Shown here: piece after piece, positions 16,093 to 23,022 of the stretch
Position numbering within the stretch: the first letter of the stretch is position 1
Layout: the number at the start of each line of letters is the position of its first letter
Assembly: GCA_964355045.1 (NCBI GenBank)
Contig: CAYHCM010000031.1
Span: 1 to 33,195 of the forward strand
Origin: JABWCE01 sp964355045
GTDB taxonomy: Bacteria; Bacteroidota; Bacteroidia; NS11-12g; UBA9320
Direction of reading: 5' to 3'
Length of the DNA: 33,195 bases
Translations under genes and position numbers: made by a program
Notes under the pieces: generated by a model
Databases searched by the model: none
Told to the model about the DNA's origin: nothing
What the model saw: the letters and a program-made list of their open reading frames with translations, nothing else

Positions 16093-16719
16093 CTATACCA
16101 AATAATCCCTCACTTTTTTCTGAATTCTCTTTTTAACTTTTTCCCAGGTTTGGCCTTTTAGGCTTATTGGATCTTCGCTTTCATCGGCATCATCAAAGTA
16201 AGTCAAAACCTGAGGTACGGTGATTAATAAATTTTGGGTGCTATATTTTTCTCTATGAAAATTTATAAAATCTTCTACCGAAAAATGATTTAGTAATTCA
16301 TCAATATCCCAAAAATCTTTCTTTTTGCCACGGCCTAAAAGGGCTTGAACTTTCATTGCTACTACATCTTCCGTCGAATACATTCTGATATTTTCTATTA
16401 CTTTGAGTGGTCGAATGAGTGGGTGAGGAAAACGAACAATGTCAATTTTAACATTACCTACATAGCAGAATATTCCAAAGAACGGAGGTTTATCTTCTAC
16501 TACAAAATCATTGGCAAAATGACGTTTCATAGCTTCAATAATAGGGCCATTTTCAAATTTAATATGTGTAAAAATATCCAGATCCACAGAAATACGATGT
16601 CCATACATAAGTGACAAAGCAGTACCACCTACAAGACTAAAATCCTGCAGTTCGGGTATTTCCAATAGCTTTTTTAGTAAGGCAAAAGTTCCGGGTTCAA
16701 CAGTCTCAAGGTGTAACAT
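16093..16719 (-). CDS. AbiEii/AbiGii-type nucleotidyltransferase (putative toxin)
   Basis: This is a 208-residue protein of the nucleotidyltransferase superfamily. GGTALSLMYGHRISVDLDIF (residues 31-50) is the G-G-x-A-L ... D-x-D catalytic core, with D46 and D48 as metal ligands. KIDIV supplies a likely third acid (D93). RGKKKDFWDIDELL (about 130-143) is the typical AbiEii C-terminal helix. In AbiE systems the toxin modifies tRNA or other targets with nucleotides and is neutralised by a cognate antitoxin. Its start overlaps the 3' end of the small upstream gene by 46 bases, which indicates a coupled two-gene operon on the minus strand. A classical AbiEi antitoxin is absent, so the actual mechanism is inferred. 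Confidence 0.85.
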   Translation of the reverse strand: MLHLETVEPGTFALLKKLLEIPELQDFSLVGGTALSLMYGHRISVDLDIFTHIKFENGPIIEAMKRHFANDFVVEDKPPFFGIFCYVGNVKIDIVRFPHPLIRPLKVIENIRMYSTEDVVAMKVQALLGRGKKKDFWDIDELLNHFSVEDFINFHREKYSTQNLLITVPQVLTYFDDADESEDPISLKGQTWEKVKKRIQKKVRDYLV

Positions 16720-16976
16720 CTGAAATCCAATAAAGGTTTATCAATAACGGCACTAGCCAAATATGTTCTGGTAAGGGGTAAAAATTTAGCATTCAATAAT
16801 ACCTTGGTAATTTTTTCATCCCCATAATATCTTCTGCAATTTCGGATATCGTCCACATCGCCTCGTTCAAATACACGTTCGATTACAAAATTTGCTTTTG
16901 CATCATAATCAAGTTTTTCAAAGTTTACATCCCAAAAAATACGACGGTGAAAAACCGGCTTTTCCTTTTCTTCCAT
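16674..16976 (-). CDS. Small partner of the AbiEii-like protein (DUF6922-like, putative antitoxin)
   Basis: This 100-residue helical protein contains FWDVNFEKLDYDAKANFVIE, then ERGDVDDIRNCRRYYGDEKI. From memory this matches a family (DUF6922-like) that sits directly upstream of AbiEii-type nucleotidyltransferases in Bacteroidota. The conserved W-D-x-[ND]-x-E-x-[LI]-D, the RGD-x-x-D and the C-terminal FRCY all fit. The arrangement (first gene small, second gene the nucleotidyltransferase, 46-base overlap) is typical of an antitoxin-toxin pair. The antitoxin role is inference from context. A promoter box lies at 16998-17005. Confidence 0.75.
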   Translation of the reverse strand: MEEKEKPVFHRRIFWDVNFEKLDYDAKANFVIERVFERGDVDDIRNCRRYYGDEKITKVLLNAKFLPLTRTYLASAVIDKPLLDFRCYTLRLLNPELLPY

Positions 16977-16997
16977 TATTCAAATTTTTATTTATAG

Positions 16998-17005
16998 CAA
17001 AACTA
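16998..17005 (-). promoter_or_regulatory. -7 box of the AbiEii module
   Basis: Read on the minus strand the site is TAGTTTTG, an exact TAnnTTTG, 21 bases upstream of the ATG of the small partner gene. No good -33 TTTG is seen at the expected distance. Confidence 0.4.
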
Positions 17006-17102
17006 CATGAAATTTGGTATTAGTAATAAACAGTTTTAACATGGTTATTAAATTGTAGGATAATATCATTTCATTCCAGCCACTTAACATATAACTAATA
17101 TT

Positions 17103-17242
17103 GCCACAGATTAACGGATTAAAAAAAATCAGATAGGACAAATTAAATTTGTCCTTTATGAAAAAAATTCTGCGACAAAAAATAGGAACTATTTTTTTAT
17201 CTGATTTAATCTGAAAAATTTTTTAATCTGCGAATCTGTGGC
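17103..17242. repeat. 140-base nested palindromic element (MITE-like)
   Basis: Terminal arms GCCACAGATTAACGGATTAA (from 17103) and its imperfect complement ending ATCTGTGGC (17242) enclose two perfect inner hairpins: GGACAAATT/AATTTGTCC (17136-17154) and AAAAAATAG/CTATTTTTT (17177-17197). TCAGATA and TATCTGA near 17129 and 17199 also pair. No coding potential. The CCACAGATTAA word is familiar from intergenic repeats in Bacteroidota, so this is probably one copy of a dispersed element. The rest of the 400-base gap before ffh holds a short hairpin at 17281-17297. Confidence 0.7.
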
Positions 17243-17367
17243 TTTTAATGCTAAGTATAAAAGTTATCTGTTTTGAAATTGGTATGGCTTCCATGCCCTA
17301 CCCTTTAGAGATAAAAAATCATATAACTTTTTAAAAAACAACATGCCACAAAGCCCATAGAACTTTT

Positions 17368-17375
17368 TAAATTTG
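17368..17375 (+). promoter_or_regulatory. -7 box of ffh
   Basis: TAAATTTG is an exact TAnnTTTG. The ffh ATG is only five bases after it, so the message is predicted to have almost no 5' leader. A -33 TTTG is not evident. Confidence 0.5.
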
Positions 17376-17380
17376 CGGCC

Positions 17381-18682
17381 ATGTTTGAAAGTTTAAGTTT
17401 AAAATTAGAAAAAGCCATTAAAACCCTGAAAGGTCAGGGTAAAATAAGTGAAATAAATGTAGCCGAAACGGTTAAGGAAATTCGCCGTGCCTTGTTGGAT
17501 GCGGATGTTAGTTTTAAAATTGCCAAAGAATTTACAGCAGGGATAAAAGATAAAGCACTGGGACAAAATGTGCTTACCAGTATTTCGCCCGGTCAGTTGA
17601 TGACCAAAATTGTGTATGACGAAATGGTGGAATTGCTGGGTGGGAGCAAAACGGATATTAATCTGAAAGGCAGTCCGGCTGTAATATTGATTGCCGGCTT
17701 GCAGGGTTCGGGTAAAACAACGTTTACAGCTAAACTAGCCCACCATTTAAAATCAAAAGGAAAAAGCCCGTATATTATTGCGTGTGATGTGTATCGCCCT
17801 GCTGCCATTGAGCAAATAAAAGTTTTGGGTCAATCGGTTGGGGTACCCGTTTATTTTGAAGATAATAACAAAGACCCTCGACAAATTGCAGCTAATGGAA
17901 TAAAACAAGCCAAAATATTTTCACATGATATTGTAATCATAGATACCGCAGGTCGCCTGAGTATTGACGAGGAAATGATGACGGAGATATCAGACATCAA
18001 AAAATTGGTAAATCCATCTGAAACCTTGTTTGTGGTGGATAGCATGACAGGTCAGGATGCGGTGAATACGGCTAAGGCGTTTAACGACCGATTGGATTTT
18101 GACGGCGTAGTGCTTACCAAATTAGATGGGGATACACGTGGTGGTGCGGCATTGTCTATAAAATCGGTGGTAAATAAACCCATCAAATTTGTAAGCATGG
18201 GTGAAAAACCGGAGGCCCTTGATATTTTTTATCCCGACCGGATGGCAAGCCGTATTTTGGGTATGGGCGATATTGTTTCACTTGTTGAAAAAGCACAACT
18301 TAATTATGATCAGGATGAGGCTGAACGCTTAGATAAGCGACTTCGAAAAAATGAATTCAATTTTGAGGATTTTATAAAACAAATTAATCAGGTTAAAAAA
18401 ATGGGAAATCTGAAAGATTTGATGGGAATGATTCCGGGCGTTGGTAAAGCGGTTAAAGATGTTGACATTTCGGAAGACTCGTTTAAAAATATTGAGGCAA
18501 TTATAAATTCAATGACGGTAAAGGAAAGACAAAACCCTGATATTATTGACGGCACCAGAAAAAAAAGAATTGCGGCGGGGAGCGGAAATTCTATTATAGA
18601 GGTAAATAAGTTGATGAAACAATTTGAGGATATGCGAAAAATGATAAAGTCTATGAATAAAATGAGGCCGGGAAGAAAATAG
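17381..18682 (+). CDS. ffh: Signal recognition particle GTPase
   Basis: Ffh binds signal sequences of nascent inner-membrane proteins together with 4.5S RNA and delivers ribosomes to FtsY. The 433-residue protein shows the N domain (helices with RRALLDADVSFKIAKEF), the G domain with G1 GLQGSGKTT (about 104-112), DTAGRL (about 188-193) and TKLDGDTRGGAALS (about 246-259), and a C-terminal M domain with GNLKDLMGMIPGVG and a Met-rich end (FEDMRKMIKSMNKM). The length is normal. It is transcribed alone; the toxin-antitoxin pair downstream converges on it. No SRP RNA gene is in this window. Confidence 0.97.
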   Translation: MFESLSLKLEKAIKTLKGQGKISEINVAETVKEIRRALLDADVSFKIAKEFTAGIKDKALGQNVLTSISPGQLMTKIVYDEMVELLGGSKTDINLKGSPAVILIAGLQGSGKTTFTAKLAHHLKSKGKSPYIIACDVYRPAAIEQIKVLGQSVGVPVYFEDNNKDPRQIAANGIKQAKIFSHDIVIIDTAGRLSIDEEMMTEISDIKKLVNPSETLFVVDSMTGQDAVNTAKAFNDRLDFDGVVLTKLDGDTRGGAALSIKSVVNKPIKFVSMGEKPEALDIFYPDRMASRILGMGDIVSLVEKAQLNYDQDEAERLDKRLRKNEFNFEDFIKQINQVKKMGNLKDLMGMIPGVGKAVKDVDISEDSFKNIEAIINSMTVKERQNPDIIDGTRKKRIAAGSGNSIIEVNKLMKQFEDMRKMIKSMNKMRPGRK

Positions 18683-18697
18683 GATTGTGCTATTATT

Positions 18698-18970
18698 TTA
18701 GAACAAGTCGCTATGAGTTCCGGTTCGTACGAGACTAATTTCTTTTTTGCCCTCATCTGGATACCATATCATCAACCAATTTGGTTGAATGTGACATTCG
18801 AAATGATTGATATAATTTCCTCTCAATTTATGAGATTTGTATTTAGGTGGCAAGGTTCCCGATATTTCAAGGAGTTCGAAGGCACTATTTATTAACTCAA
18901 GATTTAAACCACGCTTTATACATAATTTGTAATCTTTATCAAACTGTTTTGTAGATCGGAGCGTGTACAA
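18698..18970 (-). CDS. yafQ: YafQ/RelE-family mRNA interferase toxin
   Basis: This 90-residue protein belongs to the YafQ branch of the RelE toxins, which cut mRNA on the ribosome. Residues that match catalytic positions of E. coli YafQ are H47 (SHKLRG), H60 (ECHI), W65 and H86 with the terminal RTGTHSDLF. The Asp of the usual P-D-W-L is Asn here (QPNWLM, N64). The antitoxin gene is three bases upstream on the same strand, the standard order. It converges on ffh with 15 bases between stops. Activity may be reduced if the Asp is needed. Confidence 0.9.
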   Translation of the reverse strand: MYTLRSTKQFDKDYKLCIKRGLNLELINSAFELLEISGTLPPKYKSHKLRGNYINHFECHIQPNWLMIWYPDEGKKEISLVRTGTHSDLF

Positions 18971-18973
18971 GAT

Positions 18974-19165
18974 TCATTCGTTTAGAAATGCAATAAGGTC
19001 TTTTGCTGATTTGTGCTTCTTAGTATTACCTTCTTCAGCTGCTTCCATTGCTTTTAGGGTTGTTTGGTTAGGCTCCTTATGCACTGTAACAAAAGATAAA
19101 GTTTTAATATATTCTAAAAAAGGTAATGCTTCCTTTTTCTTGGTATCAATGGTTATAAAAGTCAT
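18974..19165 (-). CDS. Cognate antitoxin of the YafQ-type toxin
   Basis: This 63-residue protein starts MTFITIDTKKKEALPFLEYI. The N-terminal strand-helix-strand part (IDTKKKEALPFLEYIKTL then VTVHKEP) resembles the small RelB/DUF2683-like antitoxins that accompany YafQ toxins in Bacteroidota. The C-terminal part, with KSAKDLIAFLNE, is a likely toxin-binding helix. A longer frame adds 20 hydrophobic residues upstream (to 19225), but the ATG at 19165 lies behind a promoter box (19188-19195) and gives a typical antitoxin. Antitoxins of this type also repress their own operon. Confidence 0.82.
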   Translation of the reverse strand: MTFITIDTKKKEALPFLEYIKTLSFVTVHKEPNQTTLKAMEAAEEGNTKKHKSAKDLIAFLNE

Positions 19166-19187
19166 GATAAAATAATAATTTGAGTAA

Positions 19188-19195
19188 CAAAGGTA
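19188..19195 (-). promoter_or_regulatory. -7 box of the toxin-antitoxin operon
   Basis: On the minus strand this reads TACCTTTG, an exact TAnnTTTG, 22 bases ahead of the antitoxin ATG at 19165. It excludes the longer start at 19225, which lies upstream of the box. Confidence 0.45.
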
Positions 19196-19378
19196 TGAAA
19201 AAGAAACAAAAAAATAAATAATCAAAATTTAAGATGAGGAATAAAAAGAGGAATATAGATTACGATTATGGTTTAAGGTGAGGAGATATTTTTTTTTGGT
19301 AATAAGTAAAAGTAAGTGGATAGATTTTTCATTATAATTTGACTTTTGTTTAAGAAATTTCAGTCAATGCTCAAATCA

Positions 19379-19456
19379 ATTTTCAATGCACAATTTTCAT
19401 TAGTTAGGGATGCAAAAAATCTTTATAAAGCCAAATGAAAATCAATTATTGAAAAT
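19379..19456. repeat. Imperfect inverted repeat of TTCAAT-type sequence
   Basis: Left arm 19379-19401 (ATTTTCAAT...ATTTTCATT) and right arm 19434-19456 (AATGAAAAT...ATTGAAAAT) are complementary with a few mismatches. The words are the same as in the repeats at 2373-2407 and 29303-29385. The rest of the gap between the antitoxin start and 19540 shows only a promoter box. Confidence 0.5.
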
Positions 19457-19515
19457 CAATGATTAAATATTATTTTATCCTGACCTAAAAAATATATTCG
19501 CCTTTTAAATTTTGG

Positions 19516-19523
19516 TACATTTG
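19516..19523 (+). promoter_or_regulatory. -7 box of third PKD gene
   Basis: TACATTTG is an exact TAnnTTTG, 16 bases upstream of the ATG at 19540. The -33 element is not clear. Confidence 0.4.
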
Positions 19524-19539
19524 TTACTTTCTAATTAAT

Positions 19540-22500
19540 ATGTTTATGAAAAAATATATATACCTGATTTTTGTATGCCTTTTTGTAATATTTAGTGCCA
19601 AAGGCCAAACTGTTTTTATTAATGAAGATTTTTCATCTGCCTCGGGCACTACTCCCCCATCGGGTTGGAAACAAAATCAACTTTATTCCACCGTTCCTGC
19701 CACTGATTTATGGCATTTTGATAATCCGGGTTCCCGAAGTATAGCAGGAAACTTTAGCGGACAGTTTGCAATTTTTGANNNNNNNNNNNNNNNNNNNNNN
19801 NNNNNNNNNNNNNNNNNNNNNNNNNNNNNNNNNNNNNNNNNNNNNNNNNNNNNNNNNNNNNNNNNNNNNNNNNNNNNNGTAAGTATGAATACCGATTCCA
19901 CCTTTACTCTTACTGCTATTACAGGATTATCAGGCGATCAGCAAATAACAAACAGCGATACCTTAATTGTAAAAAATATTAAAATAAACCAATCACCGGC
20001 AGTTCCTTCTGCCAAATTTATTTCTGTTTGCGGTTTTGGTTCCTATACTGATTCGATACAACTCAATGCTGGTGATGATGCTTTTTGGTATGAAAAGGCT
20101 ACCGGAGGTTCTGTTATTCAAATAGGAAAATATTTTAGCATTAATCCTTTAAATAAAGATTCCATTGTGTATGTGGAAACTTTGCGTTCTAAAAAAGGAG
20201 CTTTTCCATTGCCCAACAAAAGTCCTAACGTGGGCTATAACGGTATTTCAAGCGGCTTGTTTTTTGATGTAACTGCCTTTAGTGATATCGTCATTGATTC
20301 AATACAAGTCGATACCCGCACCGGAGTTGGAACCAGTTTTCCTTATACCATTGATATTTATAAAGGAAGTTATATCGGAAATAATACGTCTTCCACAGGA
20401 TGGACCCAAATTGTGAGCCGCACTGAAACAATTACCACAGGTACAAATATGCAATTGTACGCCGGAAATATTAAAATAAATGCCGGTGAAACAGTGGGGA
20501 TTTATTTTCATAATAACGGAACCAATACCATTGAATTTGCTTCCGGCCCTGTAACCGGAGCTAATTCTGACCTGAAATATTATTCAAACGATGTTCATCC
20601 TTATGGAAAGTTTGGTTCCGGATTGAATAATTTTGGATACGGCGGAACTATTTTTTATCGCAAAGCCTGTTACAGTGCGAGGGTTAAACATGAATTTGAT
20701 GTTAATAAACGCCCATCCGGAGCACGAATTTCAAGGGTTTCGCCTTTTAAAGGTTTTATTGACGGAGCCAGAGATGTGATTAAAGAAAAGGATACATTGA
20801 CATATGAACTTACGCCGCCAACCGGATTTTCAAACACAGGTTATGGGGCCGACTGGACTATAAACAGTGTTACATTAATTACCGGCAAAGGTGTGGTGGT
20901 TAAAAGTTCCGATTATAAAATAATAAACTATCCCTCCACCGGAAATAATTTTAAAATCGCCTGTTTTTCTCCGATGGGTTGGGCTGATTCAACCATTTTT
21001 TTAAGTATAAAAATTAGTGAATTGCTTACAGCTACCAAATGCGATTCAACCCTTATCAAGGAAATATTTATTGGACCCACACCTAAAATCGGTTTTACAT
21101 TTAATAATGTTTGTTTGGGAGGAATTACTCAATTTGTAAATACAAGTACAATTAAAAGCGGGTACATGAGCTATAAATGGGAGTTTGGAAACGGCGACAG
21201 CACTACTCAAATTGACCCTGTTTATGTGTATTCGGCTTTTGGCCTTTACAAAGTAAAACTTAGCCTTACCAGTAATTATAATATAAAACATGACACCACA
21301 ATTCAAGTGGAGGTTTTTGAAATACCAAATGTAATTTTTAAAGTAATCAATGCTTGTTTTGGAGATAGTATATCATTTATAAACACCACTTCCATTAGCC
21401 GTGGAATTTTATCCTACACCTGGGATTTTGCTGATGGTATAAGCAGCGTTAAATCAAATCCAAGGCATAAATATGTGTCACCCGGCAGCTATCCTGTAAA
21501 ATTAACGGCAACCGCCAATGGCTGTATAAATTCTTTAACAAAAAATGCCAACCAATTTGTAAGACCGGTAGCTAATTTTACATCCACAGGCAATTGCACT
21601 AAAAACATTGTTTATTTTACAAATACATCCACTATCGGATTAGGCGATAAATTTGGAAGCCAATGGTTGTTTGGCGACGGTTCGGGAAATAACGACATTA
21701 ATCCTGAACATACATACAGCACAGGCGGGATTAAAACGGTAAAACTAATTGCCTACAGCCAGTTTGGTTGTAAAGATTCAATTATTAAACCGATTACTAT
21801 TTTGGAATCGCCTGAAGCATCGTTTATTCCTGGTCCGGCTTGTAATGTTAATCCGGTCGTTTTTAATAATACCACTTCTGAGCCCGCAGGGGTTTTGGTC
21901 AGCTATAAATGGACTTTTGGAGATGGTGGTGTAAGTACAATCAAAAACCCTCAACACAGTTATCCTTTTTTGGGCAAACGAACGATTACCTTAACAGCAT
22001 CAGGTAATAATAATTGCAGCACTTTTTACCAAAAGGAAATCAATGTATTGGCGCAGCCAAAAGCTAATTTTAAGGCAAATGATGTGTGTATCGGGCAATC
22101 TGTTACATTTAGCAATTCAACTTTTGGCAGCGGTATAATTACCTATAAATGGAAATTTGGAGATGGTGACAGCAGTTCTGTTTTTTCACCTGTAAAAAAA
22201 TATACAACCAAGGTGGCCACCACCTATAATGTTACCTTAACGGCCAGTACCTTGGGTGGCTGCAAAGATTCAAAAGTAATCCCTTTAAATATTGATGATG
22301 CACCTTCCTGTAATTTTACATTTAAATCGGCAGGTACCGGTGGTTTTGAATATATTTTTACTCCTGAAGTTAAAACCTATTCTTTTTACCAATGGAGTTT
22401 TGAAGGGGGCGGTCAAAGTAATGCCATCACTCCTACCAACCGATTTCCGGCAGATGGAAAATACAGGGTAAGGGTATTTTTTAAAACCATTGATAAATGC

Positions 22501-22815
22501 GAATGTATAGATTCCAGTCAATTTGTTACAGTTTATCATCTTGGAGTGAAATCTGTTAAAAAAGAGGCAGGAATTGAATTTTTTCCAAATCCAAACAACG
22601 GAATTTTTACTTTGAGAGTGGCCAATATTTCACCAACGGAATCGTTTACTTTAAATATCAATGACCTTGCAGGAAAGCAATTGTTTACGACAAAACTGGT
22701 TGGCAATAAAAATCACGAAATCTCTTATCCCGAACTTTCCAATGGTATTTACACTATTGAAATAATTAAACAATCGGGTGAAAGAAGTATTGGGAAAATG
22801 AATGTGGTGAAATAA
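19540..22815 (+). CDS. PKD-repeat T9SS type A surface protein (copy 1, contains scaffold gap)
   Basis: The signal peptide (MFMKKYIYLIFVCLFVIF, ending near AKGQ) may start at the second Met (19546). It is followed by a cleaved-adhesin/choice-of-anchor J-like start (WHFDNPGSRS, FSGQFAIF), then the 100-N gap, an Ig-like module (AFWYEKATGGS), a jelly-roll-like region, and PKD modules from about residue 520 (WEFGNGDS, WDFADG, WLFGDGS, WTFGDGG, WKFGDGDS). A sixth related module has WSFEGGG. The last 80 residues are a type A T9SS sorting domain (FFPNPNNG ... NDLAGK ... NGIYTIEI). It is predicted to be an anchored or released surface protein; ligand unknown. The frame agrees across the Ns by chance, so true length and even gene continuity are unproven. 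Confidence 0.8.
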   Translation: MFMKKYIYLIFVCLFVIFSAKGQTVFINEDFSSASGTTPPSGWKQNQLYSTVPATDLWHFDNPGSRSIAGNFSGQFAIFXXXXXXXXXXXXXXXXXXXXXXXXXXXXXXXXXXVSMNTDSTFTLTAITGLSGDQQITNSDTLIVKNIKINQSPAVPSAKFISVCGFGSYTDSIQLNAGDDAFWYEKATGGSVIQIGKYFSINPLNKDSIVYVETLRSKKGAFPLPNKSPNVGYNGISSGLFFDVTAFSDIVIDSIQVDTRTGVGTSFPYTIDIYKGSYIGNNTSSTGWTQIVSRTETITTGTNMQLYAGNIKINAGETVGIYFHNNGTNTIEFASGPVTGANSDLKYYSNDVHPYGKFGSGLNNFGYGGTIFYRKACYSARVKHEFDVNKRPSGARISRVSPFKGFIDGARDVIKEKDTLTYELTPPTGFSNTGYGADWTINSVTLITGKGVVVKSSDYKIINYPSTGNNFKIACFSPMGWADSTIFLSIKISELLTATKCDSTLIKEIFIGPTPKIGFTFNNVCLGGITQFVNTSTIKSGYMSYKWEFGNGDSTTQIDPVYVYSAFGLYKVKLSLTSNYNIKHDTTIQVEVFEIPNVIFKVINACFGDSISFINTTSISRGILSYTWDFADGISSVKSNPRHKYVSPGSYPVKLTATANGCINSLTKNANQFVRPVANFTSTGNCTKNIVYFTNTSTIGLGDKFGSQWLFGDGSGNNDINPEHTYSTGGIKTVKLIAYSQFGCKDSIIKPITILESPEASFIPGPACNVNPVVFNNTTSEPAGVLVSYKWTFGDGGVSTIKNPQHSYPFLGKRTITLTASGNNNCSTFYQKEINVLAQPKANFKANDVCIGQSVTFSNSTFGSGIITYKWKFGDGDSSSVFSPVKKYTTKVATTYNVTLTASTLGGCKDSKVIPLNIDDAPSCNFTFKSAGTGGFEYIFTPEVKTYSFYQWSFEGGGQSNAITPTNRFPADGKYRVRVFFKTIDKCECIDSSQFVTVYHLGVKSVKKEAGIEFFPNPNNGIFTLRVANISPTESFTLNINDLAGKQLFTTKLVGNKNHEISYPELSNGIYTIEIIKQSGERSIGKMNVVK
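19779..19878. other. Scaffold gap of 100 Ns
   Basis: Exactly 100 Ns, the usual placeholder for a gap of unknown size, inside the first type A PKD gene. The rest of the anchor-J domain is probably missing here. Confidence 0.98.
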
Positions 22816-23022
22816 GATTTGTAATTTCAGATTCAGTAATCATTTTAATATTTCACATTAAAGCTTTATGTTTTATGAATTATTATCAGGCAAAATAAAA
22901 CCGAATTGTCCTTAAAATTTCATGTTTTCCTCAAATTTGGCTTTAACCCCCTTTTTTATTTAGTCATAAATTCAAAAATTTAGAGTAACTCTCTATATTC
23001 GTATTTCCAAATAAAAACACCT

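Noticed and set aside
16977..17380. SRP RNA or other structured RNA gene upstream of ffh
   Set aside because: The pairing is better explained by a palindromic element with AT-rich arms; no GGAA tetraloop-type SRP hairpin is seen.
19166..19225. 20-residue hydrophobic N-terminal extension of the antitoxin
   Set aside because: It lies across and upstream of the promoter box at 19188-19195 and makes an unlikely antitoxin.
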